Assembly (NCBI GenBank): GCA_963675135.1
Contig: OY776131.1
Coordinates: 26,465,881-26,529,880, forward strand
DNA from: Galeopsis tetrahit
Lineage: Eukaryota > Streptophyta > Magnoliopsida > Lamiales > Lamiaceae
DNA: 64,000 nucleotides
Reading direction: 5' to 3'
Shown: piece after piece, positions 22,263 to 33,480 of the stretch
Position numbering within the stretch: position 1 is the stretch's first letter
Layout: each line of letters opens with the position of its first letter
Made by a program: the position numbers and the translations under genes
The notes under the pieces: generated by a model
Database searches by the model: none
Seen by the model: the letters and a program-made list of their open reading frames with translations, nothing else
What the model was told of the DNA's origin: nothing

Positions 22263-24471
22263 AAAAAATACATACGTAAGTAGCTATATAGTTTTAATAA
22301 ATCCATAAATCAGCAGACAAAAACAAAGAAAAATAATAAACTAATCAAACTATACTAGCTAGTGTTACCGACATAAAAGAATTATCGATCCTGAGTTTCA
22401 TACTCCAGCTGCTATGTCAATTAAAAATTAATAAGTGAGATATTTTTGAATAACTTAATAATATCACTTGCTTTATATATCAGGAAGGATAGTTTCATTT
22501 AAGCATAAATTAATACCGTGCACAAATTTTCAATTACTAGGCCCCATTCGAAATTAAAACCAACCGTATATATCATGTTTTTTTTAAGGAGAAAACCTCA
22601 TGAAAGACATCATATCCGGAAAATCATGTTATGAGTATTATTTTCGAAACATTAGCTTTCTAAAAATATCTGCTAAATTGAAAATAAATTACTTGAGTTT
22701 GGATATTCCAAATATATATATATATATATATATATGTTTAATTATTATAAATTAGTGCAAAATGATAATTATTTTAGACCGTATTTTTTCTAGATCGAAA
22801 ATCAATTAAAATGGTATAGAGGAGGATATGTAATGTTTTAAAGAAAATAAATTAAGGAGAAATTCGTACCTTCTTTAGCAAATTTTGAAAAGCAAAAAAA
22901 ATAGCACCCTTGAAGAAATAGGTCGAAAACTCCTCTATTCCAGACGTGGCGTCGACCGTGACAGCTTCCCACCGCGACGACGGTAACTTGCAGAGGCAAG
23001 GTGGCGGTAATGTTGTTTAGAGAAAGGTGGGAAATTTTGGAAGAATGAAAAATGGAGAAAAACCATAGGAAAAAAAACCGTTAAGTTGAAGAAAAGAGAC
23101 TTGTGAAAAAATAAAATTTGGATTAATAATTTTATATTAAAATATATGAAATATAATGTTATTATGATTATTAATATCAAATTTAAATAAGGATAATATA
23201 ATATTTTAATTACATACTGATAAATATATAATTTTAAAATTATGGAGTACTATATATATTAATTAATTAAATTAATTATAAAAATACGACAATACGACAC
23301 ATTATGAGGACTAATACGGCAGGAAAAGGCAGACCATCAGGTTTAAGCCTTTAAATTTAAAAGTTAGTGACTCAGATTAATTAACTACGGTAGTCAACTA
23401 CGACACCCTATCTACATTTAGGAGTTCTCGTGTTTCTTCCAAACTATTCCCTTGAAGTTCCTTCAATTTTTAGACTATTCACTTTAAGATTTGATTCACA
23501 CATATAGTACTCCTATATTAATTACAAATAAATTCGTTATTTTTTTACATGTTTAATTACAATTTAATCACGACACTTAAAATTGATCTCGCACTATCTT
23601 TTCATTATTTGATAACAGAGTTATTTTTGGTTAACAGTATATTATAATGAACTTGATGTAGGACATGGTAAACATCAATACTTGCGATTAAAATTTAGAA
23701 GGGCCAGAACATCATCATATATTTGTATTAACAATACTTCAATACATCATCAATAAAATGCTGGTTTTACAAAATAAAATAGCTAGTAGTATATGACATT
23801 ACTTTTTTTTTTTAAAGGCACCCATTAAATAAACCCTCAATTTTACACACTCGATTCCTATGTATACCTTATTCATTTTTTTTTTTTTAAATTACTAAAA
23901 CTAAGACCATTATACTCTTTTTGCTAAAAGAAGGAAAAAAAAAATAGACACAAATAAATTGACTCGTTGACTAACTGACTTGATTATGGACTAACTCAAA
24001 ATGACAAATTAACAATTAAATCCTGAAATAAATCCTCAATTTTATTATACACGCATCCACATTAAAAAATGTGTAAAGATAAAATAATACCTTTTTGGAT
24101 CCCAAAACACCTACTTACCCTATTTTCGGTAGAAAGAGATGAGGAAGAATGCAAAAATTTCCATTGAAGACGGCGAAAAGAAAATTAAGAGATGAAGAAT
24201 CGCCACACCTAGTTTTTTATTGAAGTTTTCTTCGGATTTCAACCATAAACTTCACTGAAGATGGGATCAAGATGAAAGAGCAAAAATTCGAAGAAACATG
24301 TTCACCCTTTTTTAACTAATTAAATGAAAAACTTTTGAATATAGGAATATCCCCCACATTTATAAGGGTTTTTGTTTGGGATTGAAGAGTATGATCTAAT
24401 ATAAAACATCGATTAGAATTTTAGGCTTTTCTCCAAAAATTTGTCATTGTTAATAATATATCATATATTTA
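22263..24471. other. AT-rich intergenic region
   Basis: No gene recognised. It has a (TA)n run near 22711-22733 and several A/T homopolymers. A phrase like AAATCCTCAATTTTA occurs twice (about 23835 and 24030), suggesting an old local duplication. Confidence 0.5.
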
Positions 24472-24675
24472 TGTTGGGCATATTGGACCAATATTAGTAA
24501 ATACACTCTTATTCTTATTTATTGTATAGGCCCATCTTAGTTTCCTATGGGCTCTCTTATAAAACCCATTATGGTTAGGTTAAACCTAAATATCTCTTGT
24601 ATAAATAACTATTGTAAATCACCTTTACAACTAATCAAGAAATAATATTTCCCATATTTCTATTTATCTTTCTAT
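24472..24675 (+). repeat. 5' LTR of a small Ty1/copia element
   Basis: It begins TGTTGGGCATATTGG and runs to just before the primer-binding site. A TATA-like TTGTATAAATAACT lies near 24596. The 3' border reads TATA rather than CA, so the last bases are mutated or the border is off by a few bases. Confidence 0.7.
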
Positions 24676-24676
24676 A

Positions 24677-24692
24677 TGGTATCATCGAGTCA
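24677..24692 (+). promoter_or_regulatory. Primer-binding site of the copia fragment
   Basis: TGGTATCATCGAGTCA resembles the initiator methionine tRNA site TGGTATCAGAGC used by copia elements, with changes after the eighth base. Confidence 0.7.
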
Positions 24693-24867
24693 TTTGGCTC
24701 ACGCCTGATCCAAACCCTAGCCGCCGCCGCCGCTACCTAGCCCTAGCCGCCGCTGCCACTACTAAGCCCTAGCTACCACCGCCTCCTTCTCTGAAGCGCC
24801 GCCGTCAAACGTCCCAGACGCCCAACTCATTGCTGCATTTCTTCTCTCCGCTGCCCTGCTCACTGCA

Positions 24868-26169
24868 ATGGCCACTCCACCTCAGTCGCCCTCACCCATA
24901 TCCTTTAAAGGACTTGCAAATATGTCCTTGAAACTTACCTCCACCAACTACGGCGCTTGGTCATTCCAGCTTCGTCTTCTTCTCACTGGACACAACCTCT
25001 TTGGCTATGTCTTGGGCACGCATCCATGCCCACCTCCCACACTCCCAGCTGCTGACGGCACCACCGACAGCACCGCCACCATTTCCAATCCTGCGCACGA
25101 CTTGTGGGTGTGTCAGGATAACCTTATTTTCTCAGCCATGGTTGGATCCATGTCTCCGGAACTTATCCCCTTTATTGCGTCAACTAAAACCTCCTACGAA
25201 GCCTGGTCGATGCTTGAAAGCATGTATGGAAAACCCTTCAGAGGTCGCATTCTTGCCCTCAAAACCAAGTTTCGCTCTCTATCCAAAGGTGCTCGCCCGA
25301 TTTCTGACTTCCTCATGGAAGTTCGCACCGTGGTCGACGAACTTGCCCTCCTCGGCGTCACCTCGGACGTCACTCTCCAAGTTCTTACCGGCCTGGATGA
25401 GTCATACAATGACATTGCCAATGCCATCCAAGCTCGCGAACACCCTATCTCATTTGCCGAACTCTGCGACAAACTCCAGAGTGCTGAGGTTCAAATTGCC
25501 TCACGACCATCCTCGACCTCAATACCTGCATCCTCCCTAACTGCTGGCAAATCTCACCATCGCTCTTCGCGACCTGACTCAAGGTCCAGACCCCTTGACA
25601 CTCGTCCTCGCCAATCCTCACAAAGACCCTATCTTGGCACCTGCCAATATTGCCGAGCACCGGGTCACACTGCACGCACATGCCCTGAGATCCCTTCAGC
25701 AAACCCGCCCTCTGCTCCACCTACGGGTCATCGCCGACCACATGGACAGTACACACCACCTTCTCGCCGCAATCGAACAGATGCTCGCCCGGCTTACTCG
25801 GCTCACTCAGCCTCCTCGGCACATCCTGCCGAGCACTGGATTCTTGATTCAGGTGCTTCGCATCACATCACCAATGATCTCACCAACCTCTCCCTCCACT
25901 CGCCCTTCGATGGGCCTGACAATGTAGAAATTGGTGATGGTAAAGGTTTACACATATCTCACACTGGCTCTATGTGCTTTCCTCAACTTGAGTCTCTTAG
26001 TTTTTCAAATGTCTTGGTCGTCCCACACATCTCGAAAAACTTGATATCGGTCTCTAGTCTTTATCGTGATAACGATGTTAACATTGTCTTTGATCGTTCT
26101 TCCTTTCAGGTGCGGGATGGTCACTCGGGGAGCATTCTCCTCGTTGGGAGTCGTATCAATAATTTGTAG
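24868..26169 (+). CDS. Copia gag-protease, truncated by the hAT insertion
   Basis: 433 codons. The N-terminal two thirds is a copia gag (LTSTNYGAWSFQLRLLLTGH near residue 25, and the conserved YGKPFRGRILALK). A CCHC zinc knuckle follows near residue 260 (CQYCRAPGHTARTC). The protease starts near residue 325 with HWILDSGASHHIT. The frame is otherwise undamaged. Its stop codon (26167-26169) is the first three bases of the hAT terminus, so the stop is a by-product of the insertion. The leader upstream is rich in CCGCC repeats (24720-24800). Confidence 0.85.
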   Translation: MATPPQSPSPISFKGLANMSLKLTSTNYGAWSFQLRLLLTGHNLFGYVLGTHPCPPPTLPAADGTTDSTATISNPAHDLWVCQDNLIFSAMVGSMSPELIPFIASTKTSYEAWSMLESMYGKPFRGRILALKTKFRSLSKGARPISDFLMEVRTVVDELALLGVTSDVTLQVLTGLDESYNDIANAIQAREHPISFAELCDKLQSAEVQIASRPSSTSIPASSLTAGKSHHRSSRPDSRSRPLDTRPRQSSQRPYLGTCQYCRAPGHTARTCPEIPSANPPSAPPTGHRRPHGQYTPPSRRNRTDARPAYSAHSASSAHPAEHWILDSGASHHITNDLTNLSLHSPFDGPDNVEIGDGKGLHISHTGSMCFPQLESLSFSNVLVVPHISKNLISVSSLYRDNDVNIVFDRSSFQVRDGHSGSILLVGSRINNL

Positions 26170-27325
26170 GGGTGAAAACGGATCGGATACGGACGGATAG
26201 TGCTTATACCGTATCCTAAACCATATTTTTTTCTCGAATTCGGAGTCGGATACGGAAAAGCCAGATTCGGATACGAATTCGGAATATTCGGTATACAGAT
26301 ACGGAACGGATATCGGGCGAATCCGGGCCGAATTCGAATAACTATAATCGGATAATATATTTCAAATGGAAATCATCAAAATTTATTGATAGAAAATGAG
26401 TGACAATTTTAAAAATAAAATGATATTGATAGAGTTTTGTTAGGTAGTTCCACATGAATTAATTGATATAAAATTAAATTATAGGAGTATCTTACTCAAA
26501 ATTTCAAAACAAACACACCATCAATATTAATCAGAATTTCTCAACGAATCCAAAATTCCCACTTACTACATAATCTCAAAAGAAACGGAGAATTCTTACA
26601 TCAAATACTCCTATCTATTCTTACATCAAATACATCAAACGGAGAGTATCTTATAAATAAGTAATACTACTATTATAATTCCCTTCTCTTCGATCAAAGA
26701 TGTTAAAAAAATAGTATGCAATTAGTAGTAATTGTATTTTGCTCCTCGATCCGGTTCTTGCAGTACTTTATTAGGAGAAATATGCAAGTTATAGAGATAC
26801 CAACCAAACTAACAAAATTTTAGCATCAAACTTTGAGTTACTGCAGCTGGATAACAAGTTTTATACTATAACTCTAGCTCCTCCTGTCATCCAATTTTTT
26901 GTTGCAGCAGTTAATCAAAATGGCTTGTAGAAAGGATTTCCATATATATATACCTTCTTTAAGTAGAGTAAAAAACATGGTAAGAAGCAAACAGTTCCAT
27001 AATCTCAGAATGAATTGATGCATTTCAGAACCACAATTAAGCATGTAGATTACACAAGTGAATCATCCACTGACACTGTAAAATAAAATTTCATGAAAAA
27101 TCAAAACAGGAACAACCTCGATCCCAAATGCAACATAAACGATCTTGAGTCTTAGATACTTGTTATATATAGATTTAATCACATGATCACATGTAACAGT
27201 ACAAACAACATAGTACAGGAGGGTTAAGAAGCAAGCACATAATATCCAAAGCTAGGCATTGGTGCATTTCAGAACAACAAACATGACATAGTATGCATCC
27301 ATCTTCCTCAACTCTCGGATCCTCA
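26170..27325. other. Subterminal and 3' noncoding region of the hAT element
   Basis: 26170-26350 holds the GGATACGG-rich subterminal repeats. The rest is AT-rich with no coding sequence that I recognise. Confidence 0.55.
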
Positions 27326-29724
27326 TCAATCCTTATCACTGTCCATTTCTTCTTCAACCTATATTTTTTTTGTATAAGCAGTTAGTATTTCAAGTTTGTA
27401 ACTAACATGAAAACCAATTATAATTTAAGAAGTAATAATGATAAACCTCATCCTCCATATTTGCAACAAGTGTTTCCAAAACTTCAAGATCAGCAACAAT
27501 GGATCCAATATTTTTTTGAGAACCTGAAATTTTTATAAGAAAATGCATAAGAGGATTATAGATACATAATTATAATATAAAATGACAAGAAGTTAAAAAA
27601 ATAACCTTGTTTGGATGCAGCTATCCAATCCTTAGTACAAACTAGTGCTTCTACCATATCAGGATCCAAACGACTACGAAATGGATCTATAACACGACCA
27701 CCGGCACTGGATGTAGATTCAGAAGCAACAGTTGACACTTGTATGGCTAACACATCACGAGCAAGTCGTGAGAGAATAGGGTATTCCTGTTGATGACCCT
27801 TCCACCAAGATAAAATATCAAAATTTTCAGATTTAGGCACCTTTAACGGAGGTTCTGCCGTGTATTTCTCCAAGTCATTTGTTGTTGCACCAGCCCCCTC
27901 ATTGTCGTATATGTAACTCTCAAATTCATCGTTGTCTTTTTCCATAAATATAGAACTTGCTTCACAAGTTTCACCATGACTAGCAACAATAACAGAGCTC
28001 TTTATGACATTCGATGCATCACAAGCATACTGTTGATATAGTTGTCTCACAATCTTCATTATCTTATCCGTTTCAGCTTCATATGCGAGTTCACCATGAA
28101 TTTTTTTCATGAAATATTCTATGATCCTTTTCTTGAGTCTAGGATCAAGAAAACTAGCCACATCAAGAGCAACATTTGACTTCTTCCAATACTTATCAAA
28201 CTTGATAGACATAGGCATTGCCATTGTCTTAATGGTGATATCATCTCTAACAAGCAACTCTCCTAGCAAAAGCTTAATCTCACAAAAGTTCCGATAAAAC
28301 AGATTTGCAGTCGGATACAACGTGCCAGACAAAAGCTCAGTAATATCATTGAATTTCTTCAAGCATTTGCAAAGAGATAAAGCTTTATCCCATTCTTCAT
28401 TTGATGGTGCAATCTTCTCATACCTGTGGCGCTCCAAGACAAGAAGCCTATGAAAAGCATTCCTGTAATATAAAGCATCCATCAACATGTGATAGGTGGA
28501 GTTCCACCTTGTAGCTACATCTAGTGAAACACCTTTCTTTATATCCAATTGACATTCGGTTGCACACTTCATAAACTCCTCCCACTGTAATGGAGAGCTC
28601 TTTATAGCTACAACAAAAGCACGAATATTCTTGATTGCACTTGGAATTACAGCAAGACCATCTCTAGCAACAAGATTGAGTATGTGATTAGCACATCTCA
28701 CGTGAAAGAAAATACCATCACAAATGAGGGGGCATATTTTTCCAAGCCCAGAAATAACATCTTTAACACAAACGTCATTTGCAGATGCATTATCAAGAGT
28801 TAGAGAAAATAACTTCTTCTCAATAAACCATCTCACAACACTAGCAATGAATGCTTCCGACAAACTTAGCACCTGTATGTTGTCCTCCTACATGCATGAA
28901 TTTGATGATTCTCTTCTGAATGTGCCAATCTTCATCAATCCAGTGTACAGTGACACACATATATCCTTTGTTTTTATTTGATGTCCACATGTCCATAGTT
29001 GTGCTAAAGCGACATTTCACGGTTTTGAAATATTCATAGAGTTTTTCCTTTTCTTGTGTAAAGATCTCCATTAGTTCTTTCCTAACGGTGATGCGGCTCT
29101 TCATTGGAAAACTTGGACGCAAAGACTTGATGAACTCAACAAAGTATTCATGCTCAACTATATTGAAAGGATACTCATGCATGATTATTGCTATATAAAA
29201 TTTTCTCAAGCTAGCTTCTTGATCGTACCTATAAGGTTCAACAGTTGTGACACTATCTTTCTTTTCCACTTTCAGTAGTTGTTGACCCGGCAAAATATTG
29301 TGTTTGTTCTTCAAGTGGTTCCATAATGCTTTTGTTCCATTTGTACTCTCACCTCTAGCTTTGTGTTTGCATTTACTGCAGTGTGCCCAAACTATCTTAG
29401 TATTCTTGCCATCCTCCTCAATGGTTTCCTTGGTCCTAACAAAGTGCTTCCAAACCTCCGATGTAGTCTTCTTTTGTTTCTTTGCTTGAGGCTCGTCATG
29501 CACCTCTTTATCTATTGCATCAACATCAATATGATTTTCTGCTGTAGATGATACAGCCACACTTCAAAAACAAAGCAGAAAAATTAATGAGTTCTTGAAT
29601 TAATTCAGATAAAATTAAAGTGGAGATCTAACCTAATTTCTTGGATGGATGTGCTAGGTTTGGGAAGGACATTCAGAGGCTGTGAATAGGCGGCGGCGGA
29701 CATCTCACCGGCGGACATCTCCAT
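27326..29724 (-). pseudogene. hAT transposase, four exons, one frameshift
   Basis: Predicted exons on the minus strand: 29633-29724, 27606-29561, 27447-27523 and 27326-27358. All introns are GT/AG (71, 82 and 88 nt) and all phases match. The protein would be about 718 residues. It has a BED zinc finger (residues about 60-118; C-x2-C and H-x4-H with GTKALWNHLKNKH), the RNase H-like catalytic core (TTMDMWTSNK near 222 and LTLDNASANDV near 296), and the hAT dimerisation region (SWWKGHQQEYPILSRLARDV, about 600-680). The last exons encode an acidic tail ending MDSDKD. The only lesion is one extra base in an AAA run (28862-28864), which breaks the frame before the second catalytic Asp. The family is known from active transposons and from domesticated plant genes; this copy looks like a recently disabled transposon. 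Confidence 0.82.
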
Positions 29725-29922
29725 CTAATAATTGCATCAAGACTCAAAATCAGAACCTACATCTAATAATTTACACAAGTTTCTGCAGAACATAATGGAA
29801 TAAATAATAGACCAACAAACACATTCATTAATTGTATCAAACAAACACTGATTAAACACTGCCCAATTCATTCATTTTCTCAACATCAACGAAGCTTCAT
29901 CCCCCATCCCTACCCATCACAC

Positions 29923-29929
29923 TATAAAT
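29923..29929 (+). promoter_or_regulatory. TATA box of the SAUR fragment
   Basis: TATAAAT lies 77 bp before the start codon at 30000, in a short T/A-rich leader typical of SAUR genes. Confidence 0.5.
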
Positions 29930-29999
29930 TCAAGAATTCCCTCCATATTAATTAAATCAAAAAACAATTCTTTCACACTAAATAAAGCAACTCACAACA

Positions 30000-30177
30000 A
30001 TGGCCATACAGAGGAAAAATTATTTGATCACAGTCAAACTTTTGATGAAGAGACTACAAAACCATCTCCAGCTATCAAGAAAGATTGATATCTTCGAAGA
30101 ATTCGATAGTGAAGAAGTGCCAGAAGATGTTAAGGAAGGGCATTTCAACGCGGAAAATCCATTATTTACACAAAGAA
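30000..30177 (+). pseudogene. SAUR-like auxin-responsive gene, truncated
   Basis: The frame starts MAIQRKNYLITVKLLMKRLQ and reaches VPEDVKEGHF, the signature that opens the SAUR domain (VPxDVxEGHF). SAUR genes are short, intronless and rapidly induced by auxin. Their products act on PP2C.D phosphatases and cell expansion. Only about the first 52-59 codons remain. The rest of the SAUR domain (the FVVP...LTHP part) is absent, because gypsy G2 sequence begins at about 30178 and the frame then runs on into transposon DNA. No SAUR sequence is found beyond the LTR at 32058. A TATA box and a short leader are present, so transcripts may still start here. The identification rests on a short motif. Confidence 0.55.
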
Positions 30178-30719
30178 ACAGTGCTCGCATACTTGCTGGC
30201 TTCATACCTCGATTCATATGTTACTCGATATGGGCGAGGAACCTCCCTAGGCAGGTAATCGCAGAAGTACTTGTAGTAGGTCTCCCTCGAGAGCTCATCG
30301 CCATCCAGGTTATCTCGCCCACTCAAGACGTCTTTTATGCTCGCCGCATAGCAAACAACCTCTTCGTAATCCTCGCGGAGACTTGTCAAAGTCTCCTCGA
30401 CTCGGGCCGGGTCAAGATGCTCGCCCGTTCTCACGTTTAGATCTGGATCGCCCAGGTCTGAGCCAGTCTCCTCGGTATCCTCCTCGGCATCATTGCCGGC
30501 ATCATCCCTATCGGATTCGTCGATCTCATCTACGTCGACGACCTCCGTCGCTCTAACATTGCGGACTCCAATATTGATGGGTTCAGGAGAATGGATCCTA
30601 GAGTCCGAACAGGCTGTCCTCTCCGTTAAGGCCAAGGCCAAACGATCTCCCTCGCCGGAACTTGCGGCGCCACCGTCCAACGGCGGCGGACCACTGCCGG
30701 AGCCACCTCCAACCTCCAT
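30178..30719 (-). CDS. N-terminal part of the antisense extra gene of gypsy G2
   Basis: Minus-strand frame from ATG at 30719, cut off at the G2 breakpoint; about 180 residues remain. It starts MEVGGGSGSGPPPLDGG, is acidic between about residues 60 and 100 (Asp/Glu runs), then has a more structured part (EETLTSLREDYEEVVCYAAS, YKYFCDYLPREVPRPYRVTY). I recognise no enzyme domain. It is the same gene type whose C-terminal exon is at 109-1057 in G1: opposite to gag-pol and next to the 3' LTR. A well-formed TATA box (30903-30912) lies 184 bp upstream, so it looks like its own transcription unit. Its role is unknown. Confidence 0.6.
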
Positions 30720-30902
30720 TTTTTCTATAGAAATGGGGGAGAAAGAAGTTTTAAAGAAAGAAATGTGAGTTGTTTACCTTTTTGACGATTGAAAACCGCC
30801 CCAAACCTAGCCGGAAACCTTGAAGAAGAAGCTTGGAAGGAAGCACAAGGAGAAATTCGAAAATTTGCAGAAGTGAAAAGTGTTTTGAAGAAGAAGAAGG
30901 CC

Positions 30903-30912
30903 CTATTTATAG
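30903..30912 (-). promoter_or_regulatory. TATA box of the antisense gypsy gene
   Basis: The minus strand reads CTATAAATAG within GCCTATAAATAGGGCC, a near-consensus plant TATA box in a moderately GC-rich setting, 184 bp before the ATG at 30719. Confidence 0.6.
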
Positions 30913-31285
30913 GCAAATGTTATCAGGGACCAATGTGCAAAAAACGGGGTCAAAATCGCAATTTTCCCAAAATTTGGGGTCATTTCCGAAATCAAGTTTG
31001 GAAAGTGACCCCCACGCGCGACCTTTGAGGTCGGCACGCGCCCCACGCGCGCAATTCAAATTTCGGGCGCCGTTCACGCGCCCGACACGTGTCATATCCG
31101 CCATCATTAAAAGGTGCTTCGAAAGTCGTGCTCGGCGCAGGAAACGAGGCAACCGCCTCCATCTTACGTCATCAAGATTTCAAAATTGATTTGTTTTGTC
31201 GGAAATAATTTCGCCTTCCAAGAAGACGACCATACTGCTCGCCTTACTATTCTACGAATGCGAAGAAAGACGACCATGGGGTAAA

Positions 31286-32057
31286 TGTTATACCTAGTCA
31301 AAGAAGTCAATCTTTGACAAGTCAATCCTAGTCACCAGCTTGCGTGGCGAAGACCAGTCAACAAAGTCGTACGACGACTAGTCAACAAGGTGAAGAAAAG
31401 ATAATAGGTTTAATGTATTTAATATATTTAAGTGCTCGCCCAAAGATGTTGGCGAACACATGTTTTAGTTAGCTGCTCGCCCAAATGTGTTGGCGAGCAC
31501 ATGCCTATTTTAGCTAGAGAAGTCTAAGTGTTGAAGCCTTGGGAGACCGTAAGGAGCGTGCCGACCACCTTCCTCGAAGGTATTTCTGCGACCACCTACC
31601 TAGACGACCAGGTCCTTCAGCGACCACCAGAGGCGGTTTAGGTCCTCGGCATCTCGGCGAGGACGACCACCAGAGGCGGTTTAGCATTAAATGCGCCATC
31701 CAATCACCTTTTCGGGCAGAAGACAGGTCCAGTAAGGGTGTGCCACGTGTAAAGGGCGGGCAGCCCCCAAAAACCACTATATAATGCCTAAAAGGCTCAT
31801 TTGTAAGAGACAGGTTTCATATTCCACCAAATCACCCTACCCAAAGCAATAAACTCTCCCAAGCTTCTAAAGATTTAGCTTCTCCAAGAAGCTATATCTT
31901 GTGTTCTTGATTATTCTTGTCTGTTCTTCATAAGATCGTCATAAACCATCATATTAATCCGCATAAACACGTAATAAACCCCTGATAATCATATATGTTT
32001 GCTTCGTGCTAACAAATAGTCCACATCCGAATCAAACCAACTAAAGCACGTACAACA
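31286..32057 (+). repeat. 3' LTR of gypsy G2
   Basis: 772 bp, starting TGTTATACCTAGTC and ending GCACGTACAACA. TATA box CTATATAATG near 31779-31788. Homologous to 8154-8891 in the opposite orientation. Contains several GCTCGCC/GGCGAGC motifs, also seen in the internal repeat array of G1. Confidence 0.9.
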
Positions 32058-32387
32058 AGGGTACTATTACTTTGCTGAACTAGAAAAAGATCACCACATT
32101 GATCAAAATTTCCCTTTAAAATCATCAAAACTACTAGAAAATGTTGACTACATCAACAAGTAAGCAATAAATTTGACATTAAAAGAACTATCAATATCAT
32201 AAATAATTTTGCCACAAGTAGGTTGTGAAGTGTAAATTTGGCCACAAACTTTTCACTTATTGCAGATGGAGTTGTGCATTTCTCGGGGGATCCATACTGA
32301 AACATGTGTCTTGGAAGGATCTGTAGTCTTCATTCTCGATCATTTTTTGGAACACACCAATGGGAGAATACATGTGTTTCACATTTA
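32058..32387. other. Noncoding sequence right of gypsy G2
   Basis: AT-rich. A short open stretch begins at 32265, but I recognise no product. Confidence 0.4.
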
Positions 32388-33480
32388 TAGTATAACCTCC
32401 CAGGATTTGAAAAGGTGTTTATGGCTATTGGTGAGCCACATTTTTTTGCAGTTAGACTTGGTGTACCTCAAATAAAGAATTTTGGAACTTGAAGAACTAT
32501 TTTGAGACATTTTTGATATTTTTTTCAATGGTATTAGTAATATAGAAAACTTTATAACGGTCATAATATATCAGATCTGTGAAGGTGGCCCAGAATTCAT
32601 TTCCAACGGTAATATTGTGTGTAGCGTTTAGGTGATCAAATTTTCAGACCTAAAATGTTAATGTTCAAGTTAAAGAGTAGATTGTTCAAAAAACTTTGTA
32701 AGACTATTCAATATATATGATAAGGTTCAAATATAGTTCAACATTTTATCAAATTATCCCGAAATCAGATGGTTTAATTCAAGAGAGTAATGGACAATAA
32801 ACAATGTGTAAAAAAACCAATAGCTTGATCCATTTGCACTGACGTAAAGACAAAAAAACATTTAAAAAAAATACTGATGGTCTTGAAAGAGGAGTGTGAC
32901 ACGTGTAGCGGGGGACATACATTAATAGTATAACCTCCCAGGATATGAAGAGGTGTTTATGGCTATTGGTGAGTCACATTTTTTACAGTTAGACCTGGTG
33001 TACCTCAAATAAAGAATTTTGGAACTTGAAGAACTATTTTGAGACATTTTTTGAATTTTTTTCAATGGTTTTAGTATGTATAGGACTGAAACAAGGTATA
33101 TATAGAAGACTTTATAACGGTCATAATATATCAGATATGTGAAGGTGGCCCAGGATTCATTTCCAACGGTAATATTGTGTGTAGAGTTTAGGTGATCAAA
33201 TTTTCAAACCTAAAATGTTAATGTGCAAGTTAAAGAGTAGACTATTCAAAAAACTTTGTAAGACTGTTCAATATATATGATGACGTGTTCAATATAGTTC
33301 AACATTTTATAAAATTATCCCGAAATCAGATGGTTTAATACACGAGAGTAATGGACAATAAAAAATGTGTAAAAAAACCAATAGCCTGATCCATTTGCAC
33401 TGACGTAGAGACAGAAAAAACATTTAAAAAAACAAAAAATACTGATGGTCCTGAAAGGAGTGTGACACGTGTAAGGGGGG
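32388..33480. repeat. Tandem duplication of about 548 bp
   Basis: Copy 1 starts at 32388 and copy 2 at 32936, both with TAGTATAACCTCCCAGGAT. They match over nearly their whole length with scattered substitutions and small indels, including a 23-bp insertion in copy 2 near 33076-33100. Both end with GTGTGACACGTGTA followed by G-rich sequence. No coding sequence was recognised. Confidence 0.88.

Larger units (their letters stand above)
24472..26166 (+). mobile_element. Ty1/copia retrotransposon, 5' fragment
   Basis: LTR, initiator-Met type primer site, and gag with protease are present; integrase, reverse transcriptase and the 3' LTR are missing. The fragment stops exactly where the hAT terminus TAGGGGTG begins. 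No further copia pol is found to the right of the hAT gene, so a deletion must also have happened. Confidence 0.85.
26167..29750 (-). mobile_element. hAT transposon (RICESLEEPER/DAYSLEEPER-like); right border uncertain
   Basis: The left terminus TAGGGGTGAAAACGGATCGG and a cluster of GGATACGG-type motifs over the next 170 bp are typical of hAT ends. The transposase gene lies on the minus strand at 27326-29724. I could not find a matching inverted terminus to the right, nor an 8-bp target duplication. The given right border is only the limit of what I can assign. Confidence 0.75.
30178..32057 (+). mobile_element. Ty3/gypsy G2: 3' end of a plus-strand copy
   Basis: It comprises the 5' half of the antisense gene (minus strand), its upstream region, a purine-rich tract (ATGGGGTAAA before 31286) and a complete 3' LTR. 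Gag-pol is absent. The left border is within a few bases of 30178, where SAUR sequence stops. The right flank 32058-32062 (agggt) has no partner on the left, as expected for a truncated copy. Confidence 0.85.

Noticed and set aside
29890..29912. CATCCCCCATCCCTA as right terminus of the hAT element
   Set aside because: Only a loose inverse of TAGGGGTGAAAA, no subterminal repeats beside it, and no 8-bp duplication with the left flank.
30725..30777. 5' UTR intron of the G2 antisense gene
   Set aside because: GT and AG borders exist, but at 53 nt it is shorter than plant introns normally are; unspliced leader is equally possible.
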